A DNA stretch of 64,000 nucleotides from Linnemannia elongata (Eukaryota > Mortierellomycota > Mortierellomycetes > Mortierellales > Mortierellaceae), in contig JAXBDG010000025.1 in the NCBI GenBank assembly GCA_036320915.1, positions 1 to 64,000 on the forward strand, written 5' to 3'. Both the position numbers and the translations under genes were made by a program. The notes beneath the pieces were generated by a model that was given only the letters and a program-made list of their open reading frames with translations, was not told the DNA's origin and searched no databases. Below are positions 12,621-24,313 of the stretch, in pieces; within the stretch, counting starts at the first letter, position 1, and the number at the start of each line of letters is the position of its first letter.

Positions 12621-14414
12621 ATGGCTATCGGGAGAAAGGCTATCGTGAGGAAGGCCACTCAAGCAGTGCGTAGACGCAAGAAAAAAGGAATGACAGCTCG
12701 ATTAGGCTTTGCAACAATCCAGTCGCACCAGAGCATCGAGTCGAACCCGTTCAAACAAGTGTGTGTGTATCCAGCGAACGCCTCAGAGTTGTGTCAAGAA
12801 TACTTTGGATTTGAGCCCAAGAAGCAACAAGAGGCCGTCGTCAAGCATATAGGTCGGGGAGAGGATTGCATTCTTATTGCAGGCTGCGGCTGGGGGAAGA
12901 CGTTGGCTTATTTCCTTCCTTTGGTGTTATGGAAAAGCCGTGTCATTGTCGTGATCTCGCCCTTGATTGCACTTATGGAGGAACAACACCGAAAACTTCA
13001 CTCAGTAGACATCAAGAGTATCTGCATTCATAGTCGTGTGGACCTGCCGAGTACCTTGGAGAGCGCGCTGTCGGCCGGAGAGTATCAAGCTGTATTTATG
13101 TCCCCGGAGACCATCTTTGGGAACGACCGTTTTGTGTCCCTTTGGGAGAATCCAAGATGGCGAACGCGAGTACAGGCAGTAGTTATTGACGAGGCGCACT
13201 GCATAAGTACCTGGGGCTCGGACTTCAGGACGGACTATGCTTTGATAGGAGAGCTGCGTTGTAGAGTCCCGCCCGGTGTGGCATTTATCGCAGTCTCGGC
13301 AACGCTACATGGTCAGATTCTGGATGATGTTATTACGAGTCTTCATTTCAGCAAGGATGTCCCAGTCGTTAGAGGGAATACCGATCGCCCAAATATCAGA
13401 TATGAGGTCAGACAATTCAAGGACAACAACACTTGCATGGAGAGCTTAGACTTTCTTCTGGATTTCAAAAAGTCAGTCGTCTACTTCGACTCCACCGCAA
13501 CTCTGGTCAGAGTTTACAAGCGACTTATTGAAAAAGCCAGGACCAGCAATAAAAACCCGCGTTGGATCGGCTATTATTATGCAGGGCTCACATTCGAAAC
13601 CAAGGAACTCTACATGTCGAGATTCAGGAAGGGCCAGATCCGGGTACTGTTGTCTACGGAGGCCGCAGGCATGGGATGTGACATTGACGACATCATTCGA
13701 GTGGTTCAAGTCAAGTGCCCGACTAATATTACCACGCTCGCTCAACGTCTTGGACGTGCAGCTCGATCTTCAGCACTTCGAGGCGTTGGTATTTTATGCG
13801 TGTTGCGTGGTACCGCTAAACAAGCCAGCATTGATCACAACCTCAGGGATTACATCAACACCGACGACTGTCGCAGAAAGATATTCAACCGAGTCTTTGA
13901 CAACAAACATAAAGAGGTCGACAACTGCTGTGATGTTTGTGATTCCAGGCTCAACAAAACTCACGCAGGCTCTGCCGATTCCAATAATGCCGGAACAACA
14001 GCTCTCCAAAAGCTTCCGTCAAACTCAGCCCCGAAGCGCTCACGTTCCCGTTCTCAGGCACAAAAGTTAGAGGCAAAAAAATTGATTGAAGGCTGGAGGC
14101 GCAAGGAGTTGAGAGGAGTTGCAGGAGAGTCAGAGAGCTATGTTCTTGAGACAATTATGGATGATAGTAATGTCAACAAACTTTCCGCCAAGATTGGTCG
14201 CATCTCCACCTGCGACAGTATCGACAACATGATAGACTGGTCGGAGTGGATTGTTGGCTCCAAGAAGCGACTGGTTGACATGCTCATTGCCTTAAACGAC
14301 AAATTCAACAATCCCCCACCCAAGGACATTGACAGTCCTCCGCCCAAGGATATCGACAATCCTCCGTTCAAGGATATCGACAATCAAAAAAGAATTTCTT
14401 ACAATACTCTGTAA
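12621..14414 (+). CDS. RecQ-type ATP-dependent DNA helicase, left arm copy
   Basis: A single-exon 597-aa protein. I chose the ATG at 12,621 (MAIGRKAIVRKATQ); the open frame extends upstream but only with non-ATG starts. Superfamily 2 motifs in order are the Walker A GCGWGKT (about residues 87-93), SPLIALMEEQ, DEAH (190-193, motif II), SAT (about 224-226), and RLGRAARSS (about 376, motif VI). A RecQ-type zinc region follows, with CRRKIF (about 416) and CCDVC (about 436). The C-terminus has three tandem PPxKDID repeats. RecQ helicases unwind DNA 3' to 5'. It lies wholly inside the terminal repeat and reads inward. The leader has an imperfect repeat around GTTAAGGGT (12,271-12,330). It is identical in translation to the right-arm copy. 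Telomere-linked RecQ genes of other fungi are a known parallel, but no telomere is seen here. Confidence 0.9.
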   Translation: MAIGRKAIVRKATQAVRRRKKKGMTARLGFATIQSHQSIESNPFKQVCVYPANASELCQEYFGFEPKKQQEAVVKHIGRGEDCILIAGCGWGKTLAYFLPLVLWKSRVIVVISPLIALMEEQHRKLHSVDIKSICIHSRVDLPSTLESALSAGEYQAVFMSPETIFGNDRFVSLWENPRWRTRVQAVVIDEAHCISTWGSDFRTDYALIGELRCRVPPGVAFIAVSATLHGQILDDVITSLHFSKDVPVVRGNTDRPNIRYEVRQFKDNNTCMESLDFLLDFKKSVVYFDSTATLVRVYKRLIEKARTSNKNPRWIGYYYAGLTFETKELYMSRFRKGQIRVLLSTEAAGMGCDIDDIIRVVQVKCPTNITTLAQRLGRAARSSALRGVGILCVLRGTAKQASIDHNLRDYINTDDCRRKIFNRVFDNKHKEVDNCCDVCDSRLNKTHAGSADSNNAGTTALQKLPSNSAPKRSRSRSQAQKLEAKKLIEGWRRKELRGVAGESESYVLETIMDDSNVNKLSAKIGRISTCDSIDNMIDWSEWIVGSKKRLVDMLIALNDKFNNPPPKDIDSPPPKDIDNPPFKDIDNQKRISYNTL

Positions 14415-15411
14415 ATTAAATGCTTACAAGGGTGTATGCATGAAAGTGTACTATGAGTAAAGATTCGATGAAAGGGGGTCTTTTACATTAGTGTAAGACG
14501 CACTCAACGAGTGAATAAACACACATAGGTAAGCATTTCATAAAACGAAGGTCGAACAACCCAGTAAGGCTCTGGTTTTTTTGGAATGTTTACAATGGTG
14601 TATCAATTAGCCCCAAATCCATTTTTTACATACTTGTAGGAACATACGGCATCGCCTTTTCTTACCCCATTGTAAACAAAACTCGATTCTGCTTCCTTTA
14701 CAACTGAGTAAGGATTACAGCAGAAAGGAGGCGGTTTTTATTTGCCGACAATTGGTCTAATCCTGGTTTGACCAGCGCTGCTGGATGCCTTAAGTCATTT
14801 GACTAGGCGACGCCCTTATCTGTGAATTGTCCATTTTTTTTGTTTTTGCCTCATTGATTTGACAGAAGGCAACAAAAGGTGTTTGACGCCTTGAGTGTCC
14901 ATTTTGCTGGCGAATTTTTTTTTGTCTTCAGGATGCCGGCCATCTTGACCTGACTTTTACATCCTTGTTACACTCATTTTTACACCCGTTCACACTTGAA
15001 CCTGGCCAGAGTCGAAACACAAATTAGCCTCATCTTTCAGGCCATTACTGAACATGAACCGTCATTCGCTTTGTCTTCTTTTCAGATCTCGTCTCTTCAA
15101 TCTCTCTTTATATTCAAACACAAGGAAACAAGGCTAAATCAAGCTCCACCAAGCTCAGGATCCTACACAGTCCTTGTTTGCTCGTTTGTTTCTTTGTCAA
15201 ATATGTCATACAGGACGAATAAAATAAGCAAAATATAGTTTATTCTTCGAGGTATCTTATGCCTTGCCGTCCGTGTAATTCTGCACTCAAAGAGGAAGTG
15301 ATTACAGGGAGAGGTGCCAAGGACCTGATTGTGCATCTAAAGGTAGAAGAGAATAAGAATTGGTGAGAGATGAAAGGTAGAAGGAGAGGCTAAAGGAGGG
15401 CAGAGGGAAGG
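14415..15411. other. Non-coding part of left arm
   Basis: AT-rich, with scattered CTTACA/TGTAAG words (for example near 14,423, 14,487 and 14,960) and no convincing ORF. The same sequence lies in the right arm at about 36,413-37,409. Confidence 0.5.
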
Positions 15412-15616
15412 TGAGGAGGAGTAGAGGGAGCAGCTAGAGGGGAGTAGAGGGGAGCATCTAGAGGGGAGTAGAGGGAAGCAGCAAGAGGGGGGTAGAGGGG
15501 AGCAGCTAGAGGGGAATAGAGGGGAGCAGCAAGAGGGGGGTAGAGGGGAGCAGCTAGAGGGGAATAGAGGGGAGCAGCTAGAGGGGAGTAGAGGGAAGCA
15601 GCTAGAGGGGGTAGAG
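15412..15616. repeat. Purine-rich minisatellite in left arm
   Basis: Roughly ten tandem imperfect copies of a unit close to GAGGGGAGCAGCTAGAGGGG, with TAGAGGGGAG spacers. The long minus-strand ORF here is a product of the repeat. It is mirrored in the right arm near 36,205-36,412. Confidence 0.85.
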
Positions 15617-15947
15617 GGAAAGGGGGAAGGGTGTTAAGAAAAAAGAAAAGAGCGAAGGAGAAAGGGAGACAAGGGATAACGTGCGTGGAGGGAATGGGGG
15701 ACGGATGGAGGGATAAAGAGGAAGAGGAGAATTGAGTGTCGTGAGGCGGTATAATAATACGAAAGAGAAAAGGAAAATGGAACAGAAGGGAGGAAAAGTC
15801 CAATTCGGACTGTAGCTCTTTTTAAAACGTTGTAAGAATTCTCAACAGCTGAGCTGTGTACAATGAGTCGTTTTTCTAATGACAGTCGTCCATTGCTCCC
15901 TCTCTCTCCTTCCTCTCCGCTCCCTGTATCTCTCATTTCGTAAACTT

Positions 15948-15965
15948 GCACCCGTGCACGGGTGC
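15948..15965. repeat. Perfect 18-bp palindrome, left arm
   Basis: GCACCCGTGCACGGGTGC is its own reverse complement. It is conserved exactly in the right arm at 35,858-35,875, so it could be a protein-binding site of the element. Confidence 0.75.
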
Positions 15966-16265
15966 TTCGAAAAGATAGAAAACAGGAAGCAAGCGATACT
16001 AATCACCTGCATGCTCTTTTCTTACCCACACGATTATACATAAGAAAAACAGTTAAGCAAAAACAACAACGATGAGGTAGCAGGAATGAGTGATTAAGTT
16101 AAGGAACAACCACCTCCACCATCAATCCAACAGAAAAACAAAAGATGGTGAGGGGCAGAACGAGAGGAAGCCAAGGAGGAACGATACAAGCTTTCAAGTA
16201 GACAACTTCCTCCTACTCGTGTTATAAAAAAAGAGAAAATTGGGCAAAAACATGTGCCTACGTCG

Positions 16266-16297
16266 CTTTCTTTTTTTTTTTTTTTTTTTTTTTTTTT
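16266..16297. repeat. Poly-T tract in left arm
   Basis: A run of about 30 T, mirrored as poly-A near 35,522-35,548. Its length differs between arms, as expected for slippage or sequencing error. Confidence 0.8.
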
Positions 16298-16649
16298 GTT
16301 TTCTTCTTTTACAAAGTGGTCAAAGCATAACGGCGCGAATGGGCCTCCATAACCTTATACTTTTCTTAGGCCTGGATCTTGATAGAAACAACAAGGTGTA
16401 CAACCAAGGACGAATATCCCCAAATAAAAAGCTAGCGTGGGGTGAGAGAGAGGGCGAAAGGCAAGCTCGTGAGAACTCAGAATACGAGCCTTGCAAAGAC
16501 TGACCTGGGATCAAAGGGTGCATGATGTGACGTATGCCTCTCCCCCTGTTGCGGTACGGGGTTTTTTATTCTATTTTACCCCGTCTTTTTATTTAACGAA
16601 GAAGTGCTGCTAGCGACCACATCACCACATGGCAGATGGTCGCTTCTCA

Positions 16650-16760
16650 ACTACCACCTCCGTGATTGTTTATAATAATCATCATCTCCGTGATTATTTA
16701 CCACCTCTGTGATTAACTATCACATCTGTGGTTAAATATCACTCCAGTGGTGTAAAACAA
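16650..16760. repeat. Short tandem repeats (CTCCGTGATTA type), left arm
   Basis: Four to five degenerate copies of a unit of about 20 bp, near ACCTCTGTGATTA. Each can partly pair with the next. Mirrored at about 35,070-35,180. Confidence 0.7.
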
Positions 16761-16879
16761 TAAAACAACTCTTTTTTCTCGTTAACTTAGACTGCATACT
16801 TTTCACCCCTTTCTTTTCCTTGACTCTGGTCCAGCAATTGCTTGGTCGATATAGGCGATACCAACCTCGCAATCACGTG

Positions 16880-16931
16880 CATAACACGCTCGGCCTCGAC
16901 CCTCCATGAAAAAGGAGATAGAAGTGTGTGC

Positions 16932-17017
<86 letters not shown>

Positions 17018-17840
17018 AAGAGACAGAGAGTACAAGAATGACTGAGGGACTCGAAAATGAAAAGAGTGTGAGAAGTATGGGTAGAATTAACGAGAAGAAA
17101 GAGTGCGTTTTCTTTATTTTGCATCACAGAGCAGATAATAAGCAGTATCGGCTCGTGTGGCTTGATCGGTTGAGCGTTTCTTCGTTAAAAAAACGGATAA
17201 ATAAAAATAAACCCGTACCACAACAGCTGCACATGTTTGCACGGGCCTTTCATTGATTTTCCTTCCTCTTTTTTTGACCACATCCTCTTCCCTTTATTCC
17301 CTCGCTTGCCTCTTTTTTTTTCTTGGATTCTGGCGAAGCGAATGCTTGACCGATATGAATAATACCCAATTAGTATAGCCATCTATTTACCCACAATCAC
17401 TTACGTAACACGCTCGTTCGCGGCTCCGTGAAAAAGGAGATGGAGGTGTGTGCGTGTGTGCGTGTGTGTGTGAGAGAGAGGGCGAGGCAGAGAGGACAAG
17501 CATGACTGAGGGACTCGAAAGAGAAAGGGTGCACATGTTTGCACGGGCCTTTCATTGATTTTCCTTCCTCTTTCTTGACCACATCCTCTTCCCTTTATTC
17601 CCTTGCTTGCCACTTTTTTTATTTCTTTGATACTGGCGAAGCGACTGCCCGGCCGATATGAGTAATACCCAATTGATACTGCCATCTATTTACTCATAGT
17701 CACTTACGTGACATGCTCGAGCGCGGCTCTCCGTGAAAAAGGAGATGGAAGTGTGTGCGCGTGTATGTGTGTGAGAAGGCGAGACAGAGGCGAGACAAAG
17801 GGCGAGACAAAGAGGAGGAATGTGACATAGACTTGGAACA
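16880..17840. repeat. Subterminal cassette repeats with GT/GA microsatellites
   Basis: Three diverged copies of a cassette start near 16,885, 17,410 and 17,725. Each has GTGAAAAAGGAGAT or a close variant, then a (GT)n and (GA)n run. Copies 1 and 2 continue with GACTGAGGGACTCGAAA and TTTGCACGGGCCTTTCATTG. The left arm's homology to the right arm ends inside the last cassette, so the arm boundary lies within a repeat. Confidence 0.75.
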
Positions 17841-18218
17841 CGATATCGTGTGCATATTTACATGTATCTCCCATTGATTCTACCTTCTGTTTTAAAAAAT
17901 AGCCGTGGCCATTTTTCTCATTCTATTCCATTTTCTATCGGACATATTCTTTATTCTGACTCTGCATCCTTCACATTCTTTGAGCCCTATCAGAATTCAA
18001 ACCTACATGCGGCGCAAGCATATGGCGTTTAAGGCAGCTGCAATTTTACAACACCGTCGATTCATCTAGTAGATTGACACCGACAAAAGACACTTTTGCT
18101 CATGCACATACCTCCCCTATTGTTTTCATAATTGATAGTGATGTAGTACAAATAAAAAACACCTGCAGTTTATTCATGCAAACTTGCTCATTTCACTGAT
18201 GTTTTGGTCTCTTCACAT
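17841..18218. other. Core spacer next to left arm
   Basis: AT-rich, with nothing recognised. Confidence 0.4.
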
Positions 18219-18803
18219 TCAACAAGTCTTGCCTTGCAATGTAACTAGTGGGATCCATAAAACAAGGTCTACTGTTCTTCGAGCGGGTTCCTTGAGGGAT
18301 ACGACGTTTTCTATTGTTTGTTCTTTCCGATCGGCGCCTCTTGACGAATCTTGGAGAGGAATTGCGAACCTCATTGGTATTCGATCCACGCATGTCGTAA
18401 AGGTGAAGAAGGGATGGTCGAGTTCTTGACCCGCAAGCTGAAAAGGCTTTTCGAACGATAGGCTTGGTGATTGAATTGGAGGCAAAGTAACATCGGTGTC
18501 GTCTCCGGACAACTCCTCGGAAGTATCGTCCATGTATCCAGGAGACAGGGGGGATGTTTCATCGCATCGACGTAGGCTACCAATATCAACATCCCCCAGC
18601 GACAGACCAAAGTGATCAGAGGGGTGTGCTTTTGGCTTGGTGTCGACCAGTCCTTCGTCCAAAAACGCGTCTAATTCAACGACCTCCGCAGGCAAGAGCG
18701 AGAGGATAGTCATATCAGGGGCTGGCATTACACAAGACGAGCGATGAAGCTGAAGGACTGATCGACCTGGGCTGGAGGCACCACAATAGCAAACAAACTC
18801 CAT
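18219..18803 (-). CDS. Small acidic zinc-finger-like protein of the element
   Basis: 194 aa from an ATG at 18,803. The N-terminus MEFVCYCGASSPGRSVLQLH continues to a Cys, giving a C-x-C then H-x3-C arrangement that could bind zinc. The rest is Ser/Asp/Pro-rich and probably disordered. No family is recognised. It has the same plan (N-terminal Cys/His cluster, low-complexity body) as the gene at 32.8-33.9 kb at the other end of the core, and both are on the minus strand. It may be a DNA-binding accessory protein of the element; that is inference. It could continue through unrecognised introns. Confidence 0.5.
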   Translation of the reverse strand: MEFVCYCGASSPGRSVLQLHRSSCVMPAPDMTILSLLPAEVVELDAFLDEGLVDTKPKAHPSDHFGLSLGDVDIGSLRRCDETSPLSPGYMDDTSEELSGDDTDVTLPPIQSPSLSFEKPFQLAGQELDHPFFTFTTCVDRIPMRFAIPLQDSSRGADRKEQTIENVVSLKEPARRTVDLVLWIPLVTLQGKTC

Positions 18804-19963
18804 TGATTTGCTAGCCTTGCGACAAATATCTCAGTACGTGGAGATTGCGCGGTGGGGTGGTTGTTTTTGAGAGACAGTGAGTAGGGGGTGTGATAGTCGT
18901 GAAAATGAAGCATTTTTTTTTCAATGATGAGAGGAGAATGAGGTCGCGCTGGCCACTTCATAGCGCAGTGGTAGTATGTGCAGGTGGGGAGGATGTTGGC
19001 CATATTTTTTGTTTAAAAAGTGAAGGACCAGAAGAAAAAAAAGTTGATGGTATCTACATGGAATGAACATTGGTCTCTTTATACAGTCCTGAAAAGCATA
19101 GACATTCAGGGCAGCGTTATTCTTCGTCTTGTCAAGTGTTAAGTATATCCTTAAACAACACTTTCTGGGTTTTTACTGTTCCTATTGCTTAAAGTGCTTG
19201 CGTTAGCGCAAGTGTAATGGTCGATGTACTTAGGTAATCAAACCCTCATATTCAATCCAATTCTGGTAAGTAAGAGGTACATCCTGTTGGTTCCTGGGTA
19301 TTGGCCTTTTTGTTCCTATACCGGTACAATGCAAGCTATTTAAAAAAATGCAACTGCATGGTAAGTCAACGCTCGTGGAAAAATCGATTGCTAATTACTG
19401 ATCAAGATTTTACTAAATGCCCAAGCGCACAATCCTTCCGAAGATTTTTTTGGATAAACTAAAGCCAGATTGACTTTTTCAGGCCTAGAGTTACTTAGGA
19501 CAAGGGTCATATTCGGAGTCACCCTTGCCGTAAAAAGGAGCTTCGCCTAGTCAATGAAGGATTATGTTTGTTTGCTTATTTTAAAAAAATGAATCAAGTG
19601 CGAGTTGCTATTATACCTACCTCAAATGAATACAACCTTAGCACGACAATGGTGTTTCTCACATTGCAATCTGTGAAGAATAATAGAGGTGTAAGCCCGC
19701 TTGCCTCTAAAACGCCAAATTTTGGATATCATTGGGTAGACTATAAAAACAATGATTCATAAGTAAAATTCCTCATTTGTAAATTCTTACAACCATAACA
19801 ACACCACCACTATACCAACACCACTGCTAATCCTACCATTAGTGCTACCACTCCCACCATTCATGTAATGATTCTCTGCAGTTTTTGGTACTTCACGTTT
19901 GAAACTAATTGTACATGGCAATCGTCTGATATCCCTACCCTTGCATCTTTCATTACCAAAAGC
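18804..19963. other. Core spacer upstream of the MULE gene
   Basis: AT-rich with only small ORFs. The MULE promoter presumably lies at its right end, near the ACCACCACTATACC-type repeats at 19,800-19,860. Confidence 0.4.
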
Positions 19964-22900
19964 ATGCCCTCGATTATCAACACCGCTTCGACCCCAATCG
20001 ACGTTGACGCCTTGCCGCGGTTGCAGTCTGATGCGGCTTGGATTTATGGAAAGATCTGGCGAAACCGTGTTCCTTGTGCCCAGCTCCTAGAAGTGAACGA
20101 TTTCCCTCAGTTTTCCTCGACCCGTAACACGGGTGAGCTACCGCATTGCACTACTTTGCCGGCAACAGTCCTTAACCAAGAGAGCCTTGCAGCTTTGAGG
20201 ACCATTCCCAATCTCCAGTCCTATACCGCGACCTATAACAAGTTCAAGGACAACAACAACAACCTCGGCCTCTGGATTAACATTGGATCGACCTTTGTCC
20301 CCTTCCGCGTCTCCGAAGAAATAGACTTTGTCTTCTTGAAGGAGGTTGTCCAGTCTGGCTGCCTTATTGAGCATCTTCACCGAGCGCGCCGTTGGATGAG
20401 GAACTCTGTTGCTGCGTTGAACCCATCATTTTTTGAGTGGTACCAGCAACAGATGAAGATTATTCGCATTGATGACGCGCTGTTTTCTCTTGGTCCGGAG
20501 TCGGTTTCCCTCGCTTCCCTTCTCCCTCTCGCCGGCCAAGAGTGGATGACCTCAACCATTCTGGATGCAATCATGTGCGATTTTGAGGTCCGATACGGAT
20601 TGTACAACAGCAACACCAACCTGTTTATTTCGCCTTGTAGGCTGTCTGATTGGATGCGGGAGCACCCTAACTTAGGCAACAAAACCTTTCACAACTGGAA
20701 TGTCGATGGTCTTAGAAACGGAAGCTATGACGCCGTCTATTCCATAGTCTACCTAGGCCGCCACTGGGGAGTGATCAAGTTGGATATGGTTTCGTGCGCA
20801 GTTTATGTTGGAGACGGAATGCGTTATTCGGACAACGGATACTCCACCGCCGTCCATGTCCTCAAGGCCTGGGTTAGTTTGGGGATATCCAGCCTTAAGT
20901 CAAAAAATGGACTAGAACGAATATTCAACGCTTACACCAACCTCGGCAGTCGGACGGCAGCTCGTGTGGCGTAATTGCCGCACATATGATTGAGAACGAT
21001 ATCACAGGTCAGGAGTCTATAACCATCTGGACTGAAAAAGATAACGTTAAACACCGTGCCAAGTATTTGGCTCGATTGATGGGCTTTGACAAGGTACACA
21101 AATGAGAATTTAGCCTGTGCCTTTTGTAGTTGTAAACGAAATCAAAATGCTTGTGTACTCTTGTTTAATAGACCTTGAATTTTTTGTAGCCTAGGATTTC
21201 TCTTGATACAAAGGATGGCCAACTCAAAATGGAAAAGACGGCTATGGAAGCCGCGTTTGCCGAGACTCCCATTTGTAGCAAGAACAAAGCCGAACCCTCA
21301 TCTGCTTCCTTTGAGGCCTCTCCGGGCACAGAGCAACAACCAGTTCCTCAGTTCAAGGTAATGAAAAAAAAAAATCGCGACAAAAAAGATAATAATCAAG
21401 AAACCAAGAAAAAAAACACCTGGGCTCACTCTTTTTTATTTTTATTTCTGAAAAATGTAACGTGCTTCTCAACGTAGAATCTCTCCCCGACCTCTAGCAG
21501 CTCAAAGAACAGTGATAAGTCGTTAGACTCTTTCATCGCCCCCCCTAAAACACCGCTGACTACGCTTCCCAGCCCTTTGCAGCAAAAGGTACCTTAATGT
21601 CGCTCAAAACAATAACCCAGAAGAGTATGAAGTGACGTGGCCCATTTTGCTAACTTTTTTTTCATGGTTTTTTTAGGCTAAGGAACTTGGCGACAAATTC
21701 GAGAGCATGTTCTCTCATAACAACCTCGAAAAGGAGGTAACATAAAATCAAGACGGTGCTTTCATTACATTTTGGCATCCTGCCCTATTGCATTTGTGTA
21801 TTCAATGCCTCTACCACTTTCTCCTCTATCATTCTTTTTTATTAGGGTGAACATTGGTCGGACAATGCTTTTGCTGACTCGGATGAACAGGAAACGTTCA
21901 AGGACGATGACGAAGACGATGACGAGGCCGAGGGCCAGGACCAGGACGAGCTGTATGACGTTGAGACGGAAGAAGAGTTATATTCGTCGTTCAATAACAA
22001 CGCCTCATCAACCACTCTTTCCAGTAATCAAAACAAAAATCACTTCGTCTTACAATCACGCAGCAGCTGTCAGTGCCGTTCTTTACAACACATCCTCAAC
22101 ACCTGTATTTTCCGCTCGGGAGCGTATGAGGGAGGATGAGAGCATGGATGAGATCGACGAGGACGAGTGCAGATATGAAGAGGATGGGTCGGTTCATGTT
22201 CCGGTCAAGGTTGGCGATGTTGCTAGTGAACTGCTGGTGGGCTGGGTGCCCACCTTTCACTATTGTCTTGGATCAAGGTCGGCTGCGGACGTATTTTTGA
22301 GGTCTTGGGCACTCAAAAAGGGGCACAAGCTTATAATTCGCACCTCGACTGTCAATGCCGGTAAGCAATATTGGTTTGTACATGTTATATCAAGTGTGAG
22401 ATAGAGTTGAGCAAGAAATCGAAATCGCGAACCTTATCGTCTTTTTCATTTTTCTACCTCCTTATCCTCTTTCCTCACCACTAAATAGTCAAGTACGTTT
22501 GCAGCTTCTTTGGGTTCTATACATCCAAGAAAGTTGCTGACGAGGATCGACAGCACAACAAGCGTGAGAGTCCACGTTGTGGTTGCCCATTCGCGATCAG
22601 CATATCTTCCCCTCTGTCCATCGCTCCTGATTACCACATCACCTCCTTCAACCTCGATCACTGTGAGCACCAGTTCGATTTTAATCTTGGCCGAACCAAC
22701 CCCTTGACGGCCCCTATGATCGCTTCTATTGGGAAATGTGCCCAGATTCGACTGTCCTACAAGCAAACACTGGACATTTTGCGTATCGAATTTCGGGATG
22801 CAAAGTTCTGCAAATATCAGGTATTGTTGTGGACAGTTACGGTTTGAGTGACAACTTTACATTTCGACTCAAATCAATTTTCTCATACACATTTTTTCTC

Positions 22901-23144
22901 TACACACAAAAAAAAAAAAAGGTCCTCAACCGTCTTAAGGAGTTTAGGACTTTACTCCATGCCATCCAGATCCCTCAGACGGTCCAGCTCCTAATCGCCT
23001 TATGTATGAGAGCAAATCAGGAGAAGGGATGGTATATTGCCACCGATGTTGATGACAAGAACCAGCTTGTCCGGGTCTTTTGGATGACCCCAGGACAGAG
23101 GGATCTTTTCCGTCGCTATGGTGATGTGCTAGTGCATGACAATA

Positions 23145-24313
23145 CAGTCAAACCTCCCCTATAGCATACTCTCATATAGCATAAACCTCCCCTATAGCAT
23201 ATTTTTTTTTTGAAAAATGAAATTTAGACTGGGCTTATAGCATACCATGTGGGTATGCTATCGACCTCTCCTATAGCATGTCGACCTTGTTGCAATATGC
23301 TATAAGCAATTGAGTAGTGTATTGAGTATTCGCATATTTATTCCAACTCTGTTGACCTATATCCTACTGGAGCCGAAAGAACGAATGGAGGGCGGGTTGA
23401 GTCATGCTCGAAAGGATGCTCTTGTGCAGGGCTTCACGCCAACCCTTCAATTTCTTGAGTGTAACTGCAAAGGTGTCTCCTTCTTCAGGGTATTCAATCG
23501 GGCCAAGATCTCCATCGATGTACTGCATAGTGAGATCGATGGCAGCAAGAATCTCTGCCCTGCTTGGCAATGGGGGTTCATCATCTTGCTCCTCGTCCTC
23601 CTCTTCCTCCTCTTGCCCCTCGTCCTCTCCGTTGTCCTTATCCATCCTGTCAGTTCCGTCAACAGGGCAAGGCCAACAACTCAGTGTCGCTCAGTTGGAT
23701 ATGTATGCTCCCGTTCTCGCCCACTGGATCAATGAACGCCTCTCGAGGAATCCGCAGGTCCTTTGGAAGTAGGCTTAGGTTATGATCGATATCATCAAAG
23801 GCCTCCTGCAAATGTTGGTCGATTGAAGGGATCTCGTTGCTGGGACCCATCAAGTTGGTGTGGTTGAAGCAGTTCCTGATCTTGGCCGACTCAATAGAAG
23901 CCCACGCTCGTCTGCTCCAAGCCATCGCTTGCAAAACATGGACCTTGTAGATGTTGCGTTCTCCTCGATCTGCTTTGTTGACAGCGCCCCTGGGAGTGGC
24001 GACGACGATAATGACATTTGAAAGCAGCAATAATCCCTGCATCCATGGGTTGAATTTCTGACGTCATATTTGGCGGAAGCATCAATATGGTGATATTGTT
24101 GAGGGTCAATCCTGTGTAGTTGTGGTCCATGGTAGAATGAGCGATGTCATCTCCGTGCAGGTGGTGCGCGCGCACCTCATTTAGAAAGTTGTTAAGGGGC
24201 GTATTCAATTTTATTAAGGGCTATGTGATTGCGGCTTAGCCTTGTAGCATATCCTCTCCTATAGCATATCAACCCTTGCGGCAAAAGCGTATGCTATAGG
24301 AGAGGTCTGACTG
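23145..24313 (-). mobile_element. Pogo-type (Tc1/mariner superfamily) element nested in MULE exon
   Basis: Its ends are inverted repeats of about 25 bp: CAGTCAAACCTCCCCTATAG on the left and the reverse complement of CAGTCAGACCTCTCCTATAG on the right. It is flanked by TA at 23,143-23,144 and 24,314-24,315. CAGT tips and a TA duplication are typical of pogo/Fot1-like elements. Removing the element and one TA rejoins the MULE reading frame exactly (HDN-T-YRTNRLG). Subterminal copies of CCTATAGCATA lie at both ends. Confidence 0.9.
23364..24208 (-). pseudogene. C-terminal half of a pogo/Tigger (DDE_1) transposase
   Basis: Minus-strand reading gives TGLTLNNITILMLPPNMTS followed by EIQPMDAGIIAAFKCHYRRR. 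This is the characteristic end of the DDE_1 domain (LPPN.TS.IQPMDAGII..FK..YRR). It continues through an IPSIDQHLQEAFDD segment into an acidic tail, with one or two frame changes. The N-terminal HTH/CENP-B part and the first catalytic Asp are absent, so the copy is internally deleted and non-autonomous. Confidence 0.8.

Larger units (their letters stand above)
12139..17707 (+). repeat. Left terminal inverted repeat (about 5.57 kb)
   Basis: It matches the reverse complement of 34,109-39,685 almost base for base over helicase, minisatellite, palindrome and microsatellite segments. Differences seen are small: GA-run length, poly-T length, one G in the minisatellite, and a few bases near 15,985 (AACAGGAAGC versus AACAGAGAAAGGC). 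Homology stops at CACTTAC, inside a subterminal repeat unit. Confidence 0.9.

Noticed and set aside
15390..15803. Minus-strand ORF of LAAPLYSP-type repeats (and its right-arm mirror)
   Set aside because: Pure translation of the purine-rich minisatellite.
16842..17256. ORFs with long RERERE or SLSLSL runs
   Set aside because: Translations of the GA/GT microsatellites; their length follows repeat number.
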